Notes: generated from the letters alone by a model not told the origin. DNA of 64,000 nucleotides from Sandarakinorhabdus sp. AAP62 (GCF_000331225.1 NZ_ANFY01000006.1:99813-163812), one strand, 5' to 3'; numbered from the stretch's first letter, positions 17,801 to 27,095 are shown. Program-made: numbers and translations.

Positions 17801-19326
17801 GCCGGCTCGGGCTCGGGTTGGTCATTCGGCAGCGGCGGGTCGCCCACCCGCCGGCCTGACAGCCGCCCCAGCAGCTTGAAGGCATAGAGCATCACCCGAC
17901 CGCGCACGGCCGATTCCGGTCCCGCATGGGCCGGCAGGCCCAGTGCGGGCAGATCGGCGCGGGCAGCAACACTTCCGGCATCGGGATGCAGGGCAATGGC
18001 CAGCAACAGTCGCTGCAGCGCCGGCGCCGCAAAGCGTGCCTGCAATTGCGCTTCCACCAGCAGTGGCAAATGGCGTTCCAGCGGGTCCATTTGCAACAGG
18101 TCGGGCACGGCAGCGATCAGCAACAATGTGCGCACCTGCTGTTCCTCGCTGCCGGAGCGGGCCGGAGGCCAATCCGCCAGTTGCCGCTGGATGCGGGCCA
18201 GCGCATTTTCCAGCACCGCATCAGGCGGCCCGTTGGCGATCGGCGCGACCAGGCCGGAATCGGGTGGCAGCCGTTCAAACGCGATGCCATCAAGGGCGGC
18301 GGCAAGATCGTCCGTGGCTGCCGCCGGCACCGGCGGCTGGGGCGGGGCCGCGATGGGCGCAGCGAGCGGTGATGCAGCAGCTGGGGCAGCAGCAGATGGG
18401 GCAGCAGCTGGAGCAGCGGCCGCCGCAACGGTAATGCCGGGCGCAGGCCGCACATAATCGGCCGGCTGGCCGGCGTTGGCGGTGTCCGGAGCGGCGGGCA
18501 TCGGCTGCTGGCGGACATTGGCCACCACCACCAGCGCCAACCACAGCCCGATCAGCGGCAGCAGCCACAAACCACGGCGGCCGGGCCGCAGCGGCGCGGC
18601 CGGTTCCCAGCGAAACAGCAGCACGGCCGCCAGCAGCGCCAGCAAGCCGTGGCCTGCCAGCGCCAGCAGTTCAAATCCCGCTGCGCGCGTGCCCGTGCCG
18701 GTGACCGCCGTCTGGATCGCCACCACCGCATGGCGGCCAGGCAGCAGATTGGACCACGGCAGCGCCCAATCGGGCAGGCTGGCCAGCGGCACTGCCACGC
18801 CGCCCAGGATCAGCATTGGCAGGAAGATGCACTGGCCCAGCGCCTGCACCGCCGGCACATTTGGCGCCAGATTGCCGATCAGCGCGCCAAGGCACAGGAA
18901 ACACAGGCCTGCGATGGCCAACGCCAGCACGGTCGACACCGGGTGCGGCAGCGGCGGCATGCCCAGCGCCCGCGCCGCCCAGTGCTGCAACAGCAGGGCA
19001 CCAGCCAGCAGCGCCGCCCGCGCCAGCACCAATGCCACCACAAAGCGCCAGCGCGGGGCCGGCGTGAGCGCATAGTGCCGCCACAGCCCGCTCTCGCGCT
19101 CGCTGACCATCTGGGTGGGCAGGCCGAAGGCCGCACTGCCCAGGATGGTGATCGTGAAGAACTGGCCGGCATGCAGCGCCAGCGGCACAGGATCATCGCC
19201 GTAAAGCGCAGCAAAGCCGGCGAGGAACAGCAGCGGGAACAGCCAGCCATAGATCAGCGCCATCGGGTTGCGCAGCGAGGCCAGCAGATTGGCGCGCACC
19301 AGTGGCCACAGCGGTCCTTCAGTCAT
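17788..19326 (-). CDS. ABC-2 type permease with long C-terminal extension
   Basis: The 512-residue protein starts at ATG 19326, overlapping the ATPase stop by 8 nt. The first 270 or so residues carry about six membrane spans of an ABC-2 exporter permease (MVSERESGLWRHYALTPAPRW is the conserved cytoplasmic stretch). A further hydrophobic segment (LWLLPLIGLWLALVVVANV) then leads to an Ala/Pro-rich linker and a helical domain of about 150 residues, ending in PEPEPAQGE. The extension is not part of standard ABC-2 permeases and looks like a fusion. The substrate is unknown; the operon begins with a haem-containing dehydrogenase, so export or assembly of a periplasmic redox component is possible. 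Confidence 0.82.
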   Translation of the reverse strand: MTEGPLWPLVRANLLASLRNPMALIYGWLFPLLFLAGFAALYGDDPVPLALHAGQFFTITILGSAAFGLPTQMVSERESGLWRHYALTPAPRWRFVVALVLARAALLAGALLLQHWAARALGMPPLPHPVSTVLALAIAGLCFLCLGALIGNLAPNVPAVQALGQCIFLPMLILGGVAVPLASLPDWALPWSNLLPGRHAVVAIQTAVTGTGTRAAGFELLALAGHGLLALLAAVLLFRWEPAAPLRPGRRGLWLLPLIGLWLALVVVANVRQQPMPAAPDTANAGQPADYVRPAPGITVAAAAAPAAAPSAAAPAAASPLAAPIAAPPQPPVPAAATDDLAAALDGIAFERLPPDSGLVAPIANGPPDAVLENALARIQRQLADWPPARSGSEEQQVRTLLLIAAVPDLLQMDPLERHLPLLVEAQLQARFAAPALQRLLLAIALHPDAGSVAARADLPALGLPAHAGPESAVRGRVMLYAFKLLGRLSGRRVGDPPLPNDQPEPEPAQGE

Positions 19327-19978
19327 GGCCGGGCCTTTCCTGCAGCAGATCGGCCAGCACCGCGCCCGCCACCAGTCGGCCATTGTCGAGCAGCACCAGC
19401 CGATCACACAGGCTGGCGGCCTCGTCGCGGTCATGGGTCGCCATCAGGATGGCCGCACCGGTTTCCCGCCGTTCGGCGAGGATGGCGGCAAGATCGCGCC
19501 GCATGGCCGGGTCGAGCGCGGTGGCAGGTTCATCAAGCAGAATGACAACCGGCCGGTGCTGCAATGCCAGCGCCAACGCCAGCCGCTGTCGCTGGCCGGC
19601 CGAAAGGCGGCGCACCTGCTGCTGCGCGATGGCGGTCAGACCGAGGCGCGAGGCCAGATCGGCGCAGGGCGCCACGCCGTGCAGGACGGCAAACAGCTGC
19701 AAGGTCTCGGCCACGCGCAGCCGTTCGGGCAGGCCGGGCTGCTGCATCAACAGGCCAGTGGCCCGCCGCGCCGCCGGGCTGCCCGGTGGATGGCCGGCCA
19801 CGCTGATCTGCCCCGCCTGCGGCCGGGCCAGGCCGGCCACACAGTCCAGCAGGCTGGACTTGCCGGCACCGTTCAGCCCGATCAGGCCGACGATCTCGCC
19901 CGCTGCCGCCGTGATCGACACGTCATCCACCACGCGGCGCCCGTCGCGGCTGCGGGTCAGGCCCTCGATCAGGATCAT
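19319..19978 (-). CDS. ABC transporter ATP-binding protein
   Basis: The 219-residue ATPase shows Walker A GLNGAGKSS, Q-loop LLMQQPGLP, signature LSAGQRQRLALAL, Walker B VVILLDEP and the switch His in ATHDRDEA. The start MILIEGL at 19978 is preferred over an upstream in-frame extension that would run into the dehydrogenase gene. It lies 10 bp downstream of that gene and overlaps the permease start by 8 nt. With the permease it forms a half-size exporter of the NatA/CcmA-like class. Confidence 0.9.
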   Translation of the reverse strand: MILIEGLTRSRDGRRVVDDVSITAAAGEIVGLIGLNGAGKSSLLDCVAGLARPQAGQISVAGHPPGSPAARRATGLLMQQPGLPERLRVAETLQLFAVLHGVAPCADLASRLGLTAIAQQQVRRLSAGQRQRLALALALQHRPVVILLDEPATALDPAMRRDLAAILAERRETGAAILMATHDRDEAASLCDRLVLLDNGRLVAGAVLADLLQERPGHD

Positions 19979-19988
19979 GCCTTCACCC

Positions 19989-22634
19989 TCATCGCTGCGG
20001 GGCGTCGATATCCTTTTCCGACCAGGGCGTGGTGCGGTGGGCAAAGGCCAGGCGCCATTCCTTGACGGCGGCCGGCGGCAACGGCGTTGCCGTATTGCCC
20101 CAGCTCTGGCGGACATAGGTGAGCACGGCGGCCACCTCCTCGTCGCTCATGGCGCTGCCGAGCGGCGGCATCAGGCCGATCTTGCCTTCCAGTCCGTTGG
20201 TGAGGATGCGCACCGGCACATCGCCGTTCGCGGCAACACGCTTCGATCCGGCCAGTGGCGGCGCCACCGTGGCCTGGCCCTGGCCTTGCAGCTGGTGGCA
20301 GCCGGAACATTGCTCGACATAGATCGACTGGCCGCGCCGGAACAAGGCTTCTTCGCCGGCACTGCGCGGTGGCAGCGCTGGCGGCGCCGGCCGGCCCGGC
20401 CAGGTGACCAGCGCCAGCAATTTCCTAGCCGGCTCGGCCAGTGCGTCCTTGCCGTCGGCCAGCACCGCCAACCCGCGCGGCTCCGACGCCAGTTCGAAGC
20501 GGCTGCCGCCGCCACGCTGCCGGGTGACGCCGGGGATATTGCCGCCCGCGCGCCCGCCGGCCACGGCATTGCCGCCGGCCTGCACGCCGCCGGCCAGCCC
20601 GAGGGCCAGCCCGTCGAGCAGGGCGTTGCGCACCAGTGCCGGCTGCCCGGCATCGCCGGCCATCGCCACCAACTGGCCAATGGCGGCATCGCGGCGCTTG
20701 GCCAGCGCACCAGACAGCATGGCCAGCGCCTCGCGCGGCGCGCCAGCCTGGCCAGCCAGCGCGGTGAGCACCGCCATCTCGCCGCCCTTGAGGCCTGAAA
20801 GCGCCGCATCGACCAGCACCGGATCATCGCCCTGCGCATTCAGCAACGCAATCATCGGTGCGGTACGCTGTTCGGCCGGCAACGCGCCAAGGCTGGCGGC
20901 AAGCTGCACGCGCACCTGCCAATTGGCGTCGACGGCCAATGCCAGCGCCGCCTTGCTCATCTTCCTGTCGCCCGTGGCCAGCCAGGGTTCGGCCAGCCGC
21001 AAGCCGGCGGCGCGCAATTCCGGCCGCGTATCGGCCATTGCGATCAGCGCCAGCGCTGGCTGCATGCCGCCGATGCCATTCAGCGTCCAGAGCGCGTGCA
21101 GGCGGGTGCGCCAATCGGTCTTGCGGTCGCGCACCAGCCGTTCCAGCAGGGGCCGGCTCCTGGGATCAGCCCGCTGCACCAGCAGTTGCTGGGCGGTGTC
21201 GCGCCACCAGCCATTGGGGTGCGCCAGATGCGCCACCAGGCTGGCGGTCGTATCGCGGCTCATCTGCGGGCGGGCATCGCGCGGCATCCGGGCGGCCGCA
21301 CCATTGGCGCCAACATGCACCACCCGATAGATGCGGCCATGGCCGGTGCCCCGCGCCAGCCCGCGCTTGTTGATATAATCCCGGAGATAATCGGTCTGCA
21401 GCGGGCCATCCTGCGAGACACCGCGATACATGTCGGCGATGTAGATGGTGCCATCAGGGCCGCCAGCAAGCGCCGTGGGCCGGAACCGCACGTCGGTGGA
21501 GGCGAGGAATTCGCCCCTGGCATAATAATCCTCTGCCGCCATCCGGCCCTGGCCATCATCCTTCAGCCGCAGCAGGTGCACGATGTTGGTGGCCCCATCC
21601 GCCACGAAGGCCATGCCCTGCACGTCGGCTGGCAGGCGGGTGCCGCGATAGATCAGGGGCGAGGACACGCCGCCATAATAGCTGGCGGTGCCATCGGCGC
21701 GGAACACCTCACGCCGGTAGCCGCGATTGAGACCGAAGGTGGGATGGGCTGGCCAGATGTTGGTTTTCTCCTGATCGACGAGATTCTCGTACAGTCCGCG
21801 GGTGCGCACCAGATCGGGATTGCGGGCAAAATAATCCGGCGAAACATAATCGACGAACAGCGGATCGGTGTTGACGTTGCGATAGATGCGCCCGGCATCA
21901 TCCTGGGTGACGCCCCACTGGCCGCGGCGCAGGCCCGGCACGGTGACGAACTGGCCGGCCCTGTAGGCGACGTTCCATTCATGCTCGGAAACGACCAGCA
22001 GATTGTCCATCCCCCAGAACAGCCCGTTGGCGCCATGTTCGAGCACGCCCAGCCGGGCAAAGCCGTCGGCGACTTTCTCCCTGGTATCGGCCTTCAGGTC
22101 ACCATCGGTGTCGCAGGCCTTCCACAGCGTTGGCGGCTCGCCAATCAGCGCGCAGCCACCCGCGAGGATCTTGAAGGCGCGGGGCAGCACCAACTTGTCG
22201 GCAAAGACCGTGCGCTTGTCGAACACGCCATCATTGTCGCTATCATCCAGCACCACCAGGCGGTTCACCGGTTCCAGGCTGTTTTCCATCGACAAATTGT
22301 GCGCCCAGCCGGGCAGTTCCATCACCCAGAGCCGACCTTCGCCATCGAATTCCATCAGGATCGGATCCTGCACCAGCGGTTCGGTGGCGACCAGTTCCAC
22401 CGCATAGCCCGGCGGCATCGCAAAGCTTTTCAGCGCATCGGCGGGCGCGCGCACCGGCGGTTCATCGGGCTCTTCCGCCGTGAAGAAGGGCCAGGGCCGG
22501 TTCAGTTCGCTGCGCGGCGGCACGGCCAGATCGGCTGCCGCCAACAGCAACGGTGCCGCCAATGCTGCGGCTGCCGCGCCCATCCCTGCCCTGCGACGTG
22601 CCCTGTTTCCTGCCCTGATCATCATCCTGCCCAT
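19989..22634 (-). CDS. PVC-type membrane-bound dehydrogenase with HEAT-like repeats and C-terminal cytochrome c
   Basis: The 881-residue protein has an Arg-rich start and hydrophobic signal segment, a propeller domain of the PVC-type dehydrogenase family (PPGYAVELVATEPLVQDP, EFDGEGRLWVMELPG, DSDNDGVFDKRTVF, GANGLFWGMDN, GPDGTIYIADMYRG), helical HEAT-like repeats (about 470-700), and a haem c domain with CSGCH at 776-780 and Met in IGLMPPLG. It should oxidise a carbohydrate-type substrate in the periplasm and pass electrons to its haem. Starts at 22634, 22625 and 22622 are all possible. It heads an operon with the ABC transporter and lies just below a 20-bp palindrome. Calcium-type DTDGD and DSDND loops are visible. 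Confidence 0.88.
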   Translation of the reverse strand: MGRMMIRAGNRARRRAGMGAAAAALAAPLLLAAADLAVPPRSELNRPWPFFTAEEPDEPPVRAPADALKSFAMPPGYAVELVATEPLVQDPILMEFDGEGRLWVMELPGWAHNLSMENSLEPVNRLVVLDDSDNDGVFDKRTVFADKLVLPRAFKILAGGCALIGEPPTLWKACDTDGDLKADTREKVADGFARLGVLEHGANGLFWGMDNLLVVSEHEWNVAYRAGQFVTVPGLRRGQWGVTQDDAGRIYRNVNTDPLFVDYVSPDYFARNPDLVRTRGLYENLVDQEKTNIWPAHPTFGLNRGYRREVFRADGTASYYGGVSSPLIYRGTRLPADVQGMAFVADGATNIVHLLRLKDDGQGRMAAEDYYARGEFLASTDVRFRPTALAGGPDGTIYIADMYRGVSQDGPLQTDYLRDYINKRGLARGTGHGRIYRVVHVGANGAAARMPRDARPQMSRDTTASLVAHLAHPNGWWRDTAQQLLVQRADPRSRPLLERLVRDRKTDWRTRLHALWTLNGIGGMQPALALIAMADTRPELRAAGLRLAEPWLATGDRKMSKAALALAVDANWQVRVQLAASLGALPAEQRTAPMIALLNAQGDDPVLVDAALSGLKGGEMAVLTALAGQAGAPREALAMLSGALAKRRDAAIGQLVAMAGDAGQPALVRNALLDGLALGLAGGVQAGGNAVAGGRAGGNIPGVTRQRGGGSRFELASEPRGLAVLADGKDALAEPARKLLALVTWPGRPAPPALPPRSAGEEALFRRGQSIYVEQCSGCHQLQGQGQATVAPPLAGSKRVAANGDVPVRILTNGLEGKIGLMPPLGSAMSDEEVAAVLTYVRQSWGNTATPLPPAAVKEWRLAFAHRTTPWSEKDIDAPQR

Positions 22635-22671
22635 ATGGCTTTCGTGCCGCAGGTGGCGGCGCTTGGCAATT

Positions 22672-22691
22672 GCATACTGTATATAGTATGC
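22672..22691. promoter_or_regulatory. Putative GntR-type operator, copy D
   Basis: GCATACTGTATATAGTATGC is a 20-bp palindrome with one mismatched pair at the centre, holding CTGTATATAG (22677-22686). It lies 38-57 bp upstream of the PVC-type dehydrogenase start and in the divergent gap to the VTT gene. On the minus strand TATATA inside it could act as a -10, so binding would block transcription. Confidence 0.6.
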
Positions 22692-22779
22692 GCCAATCGC
22701 AAGTCAGAACCGGTCCGCCTTGACGGGGTGGACGACGTGCCGCAGCACGATATCCGGTCGCGGTCGGGCAGGAGGCAGG

Positions 22780-23433
22780 GTGCAGGTGCAGGCGATGCAG
22801 GCAGGATCAGGTGCGCGCTGGCTGGTGTTGCTGACGGGGTTGCTGGCCGCCATCCTGCTGCCGTGGGCGCTGGTTGGCGACGATCTGGCCCGCTGGACGC
22901 TGGCAGCGACAGCGGCACTGGCCGATCGGCCGTGGCTGGTGATGGCGTTGGTGGTGCTGCTGCTGGCACTGGATCCCGTGCTGCCGGTGCCGTCCAGCAT
23001 CGTTGCCGTTGCCGGTGGCAGCGCGCTGGGCGCGGGTGTGGGGGCAGCAGCGATCTTCATGGGCCTGATGACTGGGGCGCTGATTGGCTATTGGCTGGGC
23101 CGCCAGCCCGGCCGGGCGCTGGCCGGGCGCCTGGTTGGTGATGCCGCGCTGGCCGGGCTTGATCCCCGGGTTCGCCCCATCGGTCCGCTGGCCCTGCTGC
23201 TCAGCCGACCGGTGCCGGTGGTGGCTGAAGCCGTGGTGATCCTGGCCGGCGCGGCGCGGCTGCCGTGGCGGCCGTTCCTGCTGGCCGTCGTGCCCGCCAA
23301 CGCCGCCCTGGCATTGGCCTGGGCCGGCCTTGGTGCCACGGCGTCTGCCGGCCATCTGATGCCGGCCCTGGTGGGCATCATTGCCCTGCCCGCGCTGGCC
23401 TATGCCCTGTGGCATCTGTTCCGCCGCGCCTGA
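22780..23433 (+). CDS. VTT/DedA-family inner-membrane protein
   Basis: About 217 residues with five or six membrane segments and the VTT (TVP38/DedA, SNARE-associated) signature: LDPVLPVPSSIVAVAGGSALG, GYWLGR and a later LLSRPVPVVAEAVVILAG. GTG 22780 has AGGAGG 4 bp upstream; ATG 22795 and ATG 22720 are alternatives. Family members act as lipid scramblases or influence proton-dependent membrane processes; its link to the surrounding genes is unclear. It is divergent from the dehydrogenase operon, sharing the palindrome region, and 24 bp upstream of a TBDR gene on the same strand. Confidence 0.82.
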   Translation: MQVQAMQAGSGARWLVLLTGLLAAILLPWALVGDDLARWTLAATAALADRPWLVMALVVLLLALDPVLPVPSSIVAVAGGSALGAGVGAAAIFMGLMTGALIGYWLGRQPGRALAGRLVGDAALAGLDPRVRPIGPLALLLSRPVPVVAEAVVILAGAARLPWRPFLLAVVPANAALALAWAGLGATASAGHLMPALVGIIALPALAYALWHLFRRA

Positions 23434-23457
23434 TCCCCTTCAGCCAATCGAGTGCCC

Positions 23458-25278
23458 ATGCTGCTTGCCACCCTGTTGCTTGCCCAATCCGCCGCGGTGG
23501 CACCGCCGCTGGTCGTCACGGCCTCGCGGCTGCGGCCGCTGGCCAGTGCGATCCGCATCGAGTCCGACCAGCTTGATGCATCGGGCAGTATCGCGGCGGC
23601 CGCCGCCGGGGTGCCCAACCTGTTCATTGCGCAGCCGGGCGGACGCAGTGGCTTTGCCGCCGCCACGCTGGACGGTGCCGATCCCAATTTCACGCTGGTG
23701 CTGTTCGATGGCGTGCCGATCAACAACGCCACCAGTTCCCGCGGCGGCGCCGTCAACCTGGCCGAGATCGGCAGCTTCGGGCTCGCCAGCCTCGACCTGC
23801 TGCCGGCCCAGCTTTCGGCCGTGCATGGTTCGGGCGCGCTGGCCGGCGTGCTGGCGATCACGCCGCGCGGCCCGGCCGAGCGGCTGGAGCTCACGGCCCA
23901 GGCCGGCGGGATCAGCCGGGGCGGCCACACGCTCGCCGCTGGCCTGTCCGGGCCGATCGGCGGCGGCTGGGGCGCCAGCCTGACCGGCCAGATCGACGAT
24001 GATGGCACGCCGACGCCGCTGGCCCGGTTCGTCGCGCGCACCGCCGTGCTCAGGCTGGTGCGCGGTGACGGCGCCGACCGGCTGCTGCTGCGCGTCAACG
24101 ACATCGACGCCGCGGGCTTCCCGGATGCCAGTGGCGGCGCCCTGCTGGCCGAACGCCGCATCGCCGAACAGCGCCGGGCGCGGGAATATCTGGCCGCCGT
24201 GCGAACGCGCCAGCAACTCGGCGACGGCCTGGCGCTGGATCTCAATGCCAGCTGGCTCGGCCGCAGCGACAGCATCGCCAGCCCCGGCGTGGCCGGTGCC
24301 GCCAGCAATCCCGCCGGCCTGCCCGCCAGCACGGATGCGACGTGCTATGATCGCCTGCTTGGCCAGGCCAGCCTGGCCTGGACCGCCGGCACCGCGCAGA
24401 TCGCCGCCGGCATCGAAGGCAGCAACGAACGCGGCCGCGCCACCGGCGAACTTGATTTCGGCTTTTTCACGCTACCCACCGCCTATCGGCTGGATCGCGG
24501 CGCCTGGGCCGGCTTTGCCGAAGTTGCCGCCCAGGCCGGCGCCGTGTCCGGCAGCGGGGCGGTGCGCGTCGATCGCTTCGGCAGCCTGAAGGCGCGCATT
24601 TCGGGCCGCATCGCCGCGGCTGCCGAACTGGGCCACGGCTGGCGGCTGGAGGCTTCGGCCGGCAGCAGCTTCAAGGCGCCCAGCTTCTATGCCCTGGCCA
24701 ATCCGCTGGTCGGCAATCCGGCGTTGCGGCCCGAATCCGGCCAGCGCGGCGATGCGGCGTTGATCTGGCAGCAGGAAGGCACACGGCTGCGGCTGGGCGG
24801 CTTTGTTGCCCGTTATCGCGACCTCATCGATTTCGTGTTCCAGCCGGCGCCGGCGCTGGTCAACCGCGGCCGCGTTGCCGTCGATGGAGTAGCCGCCAGC
24901 CTGGTGCAAAACCTGGGCGACCTGCAGCTTGATCTGGCCGTGCAGCATATCTGGCCACGCGACCGGGCCGGCGGGCCCGACCTGCTTCTGCGACCGCGCT
25001 GGCGGGCCAATGCCGCCGTGCGCTGGCAGGCGGCAGAGCGGCTGGCCATCAACCTGCGGGCCGGCCACGTCGGCGCGCGTGATGATGAATCGGTGCCGGG
25101 GGGGCGGCAGCGCCTGTCACCCTATGTGCAGGTGGCTGCCGATGCCCGCTGGCAGGCGACGGATGCGCTGGCGATCAGGCTGGCCGCCGACAATCTGATC
25201 GATGCCGAATGGCAGGATGCCGCCGGCTTCCCGGCCCCGCCACTGCGCCTGCGCCTGCTGGCCAGCGTTCGGCTGTGA
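23458..25278 (+). CDS. TonB-dependent receptor, BtuB-like size
   Basis: About 606 residues: a short signal peptide, APPLVVTASRLRPL as probable TonB-box region, a plug with NFTLVLFDGVPINNA and VHGSGALAGVLAI, and a barrel ending in LRLRLLASVRL with a C-terminal hydrophobic residue as in outer-membrane barrels. ATG 23458 is chosen; GTG 23452 is possible. Size and plug motifs resemble BtuB/CirA-type receptors, but I see no cobalamin riboswitch upstream and the substrate is unknown. Probably co-transcribed with the VTT gene. Confidence 0.88.
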   Translation: MLLATLLLAQSAAVAPPLVVTASRLRPLASAIRIESDQLDASGSIAAAAAGVPNLFIAQPGGRSGFAAATLDGADPNFTLVLFDGVPINNATSSRGGAVNLAEIGSFGLASLDLLPAQLSAVHGSGALAGVLAITPRGPAERLELTAQAGGISRGGHTLAAGLSGPIGGGWGASLTGQIDDDGTPTPLARFVARTAVLRLVRGDGADRLLLRVNDIDAAGFPDASGGALLAERRIAEQRRAREYLAAVRTRQQLGDGLALDLNASWLGRSDSIASPGVAGAASNPAGLPASTDATCYDRLLGQASLAWTAGTAQIAAGIEGSNERGRATGELDFGFFTLPTAYRLDRGAWAGFAEVAAQAGAVSGSGAVRVDRFGSLKARISGRIAAAAELGHGWRLEASAGSSFKAPSFYALANPLVGNPALRPESGQRGDAALIWQQEGTRLRLGGFVARYRDLIDFVFQPAPALVNRGRVAVDGVAASLVQNLGDLQLDLAVQHIWPRDRAGGPDLLLRPRWRANAAVRWQAAERLAINLRAGHVGARDDESVPGGRQRLSPYVQVAADARWQATDALAIRLAADNLIDAEWQDAAGFPAPPLRLRLLASVRL

Positions 25279-25368
25279 ACGAACTGGCGCGCCGCCCAGG
25301 GGAGGAGTCAGCGCGCCAGCCTGTGGCCCTTTTGGAGCCACCGTCCAGGATTACGACCTGATCGCCAA

Positions 25369-26997
25369 TCAGGTCGCCATCACGGCACGGCGTGCGACGC
25401 CGGCCGGATCCATCATCACCTTCGACACATTGTCATAGACCATCGTCGGCACCCGGTTGTCGTGCGCCGGCCAGGCCATCCCCTTGATCGACGGGTTGCC
25501 GGTGCGGGCAAAGGCCGCCCAGGCACTGCTCATCGCCCGGCCCAGCGCCTGCGCGCCCGGGGTGTTGCCGGTGGCGGTGGCCCAGCGCTCGACATTGTCG
25601 GTGGCGAACGGAATGTCGATGCAGTGGAAGCTGCCCCAGCGGCCTTCCAGCGTCGGGCAGGCATAGGTCATGTACCAGGTGAAGGCCGCCGTGCCCTGCG
25701 CCGTTTTCAGCTTGGCGAAATGCACGCTGTTGTTGCGCCCGGTCATCGCCGCCATCACGCGCGACAGATGGCCGGGAGACAGGCCGGGGAAGGCCGCGCG
25801 GAAGGCCGCCAGCGCCTCGCCCCGGCTGGCAGCGGGTACATTGGCCATGCGCTTCAGCAGTTCGGCTTCATCGAATTCCGGCAGCGCCCCGCCCGATTCA
25901 TCGCGCACGCTGCCCACCACCAGCGGCACATGCGCGGAAATGGCTGGCGCCCGATCCACGAACGGCGCTTCCGGGATGGTGACGCCATCGACCACCGGCG
26001 ACCAGCCCGGTGCCCGGCGGCGCGGGCCGCCAATGGTCAGATTGGTCGGCTGCCCGGCCGAAAGCCGGCGCGCCACCTTCTGCCCGGCATCGATCAGCGC
26101 GGCGGTGGGGATGGCCTGCAGGCGGAAGACTTCCTTGCCGATGCCCAGTTCGGCCAGCACCTCGCGGGTGAAGGCGCGGGCTCGGTTGCTGTCGTTGCCC
26201 AGCATCGACGCACCGGAATGGATCATCGCCTTGTGGAACAGGCCAGCCGCCGCCGGCATGCCCATCAGCGTGGAGACTTTCGAGCCACCGCCCGATTGGC
26301 CGAAGATGGTGACATTGCCGGGATCGCCGCCGAACGCCGCGATATTGGCCTTCACCCACTGCAGCGCCGCCACCAGATCGAGCACGCCGGCATTGCCGGA
26401 CTGCGCATAGGGGGCGCCGCCCACTTCGGACAGATCCATGTAACCCAGCGGCCCCAGCCGATGATTGACCGACACGAAGACAACGCCGTGATTGGCCGCC
26501 ATGCGCGTGCCATCATAGCCGGCCAGTTCCTGCGAGGACCCGGCGGTGTAGCCGCCGCCGTGGATCCACACCATCACCGGTGCATTGCGGGCATCGGTGC
26601 GGCCCCAGATGTTGAGGCGCAGGCAATCTTCGCCGGTGTAGCCATCGTCCCAGTGGAACAGCCAGGCTTCCTCGTCGTTGGCCCAGCCGGTGCGCACCTG
26701 CTGCGGGCAGGTCGGGCCCCAGTTCATGCAGCTCCGGGTGCCGGCCCATTTCGGCGCCGGGCCGGGAGGCAGGAAGCGGCTGCTGCCACCGGTATCGGCA
26801 GCATAGGGGATACCCTTGAAGATGCGGACGTCGCCATCGCGATAGCCACGCACCCGGCCCTGCGCCGTATCGACCAGCGTCGCCGGATCGATGCCAGGCG
26901 CCTTGCTGGCGCCCAGGGTCTGCGCTCGGGCGCTGCTGGCGGCGAGCGCCGTTCCGGCCAGCGCCACTCCCCCCAGCATTTCACGACGATCCAGCAT
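25369..26997 (-). CDS. Carboxylesterase type B, Tat-exported
   Basis: The 542-residue protein begins with a twin-arginine signal (DRREMLGGVALAG, cleavage near ARAQ). The alpha/beta-hydrolase domain has the oxyanion block WIHGGGYTAG, the nucleophile elbow GQSGGGSK with Ser235, the acidic residue in VRDESGG and catalytic His in GSFHCIDIPF. It hydrolyses carboxylic esters in the periplasm, perhaps acyl or aryl groups on a plant-derived carbohydrate, which is inference. It starts 22 bp below a perfect 12-bp ACTGTATACAGT palindrome shared with the divergent TBDR, so the two are probably co-regulated. Confidence 0.9.
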   Translation of the reverse strand: MLDRREMLGGVALAGTALAASSARAQTLGASKAPGIDPATLVDTAQGRVRGYRDGDVRIFKGIPYAADTGGSSRFLPPGPAPKWAGTRSCMNWGPTCPQQVRTGWANDEEAWLFHWDDGYTGEDCLRLNIWGRTDARNAPVMVWIHGGGYTAGSSQELAGYDGTRMAANHGVVFVSVNHRLGPLGYMDLSEVGGAPYAQSGNAGVLDLVAALQWVKANIAAFGGDPGNVTIFGQSGGGSKVSTLMGMPAAAGLFHKAMIHSGASMLGNDSNRARAFTREVLAELGIGKEVFRLQAIPTAALIDAGQKVARRLSAGQPTNLTIGGPRRRAPGWSPVVDGVTIPEAPFVDRAPAISAHVPLVVGSVRDESGGALPEFDEAELLKRMANVPAASRGEALAAFRAAFPGLSPGHLSRVMAAMTGRNNSVHFAKLKTAQGTAAFTWYMTYACPTLEGRWGSFHCIDIPFATDNVERWATATGNTPGAQALGRAMSSAWAAFARTGNPSIKGMAWPAHDNRVPTMVYDNVSKVMMDPAGVARRAVMAT

Positions 26998-27013
26998 ATC
27001 ACCCCCAAATAAC

Positions 27014-27030
27014 TGTAGACTGTATACAGT
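27014..27030. promoter_or_regulatory. Putative GntR-type operator, copy E
   Basis: TGTAGACTGTATACAGT contains the perfect palindrome ACTGTATACAGT (27019-27030), and its first 16 bases equal those at 2443-2458. It lies between the divergent carboxylesterase (start 26997) and TBDR (start 27096). Confidence 0.65.
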
Positions 27031-27095
27031 AAGCTAGGCATTTCTAGGTCGCTTGGCAAGACGCTTTTGCCAGCTGACGCTCAGAGGACGACCAG

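Noticed and set aside
23434..23457. Cobalamin riboswitch before the BtuB-like TBDR
   Set aside because: Only 24 bp separate it from the VTT gene and no B12-box sequence is seen.
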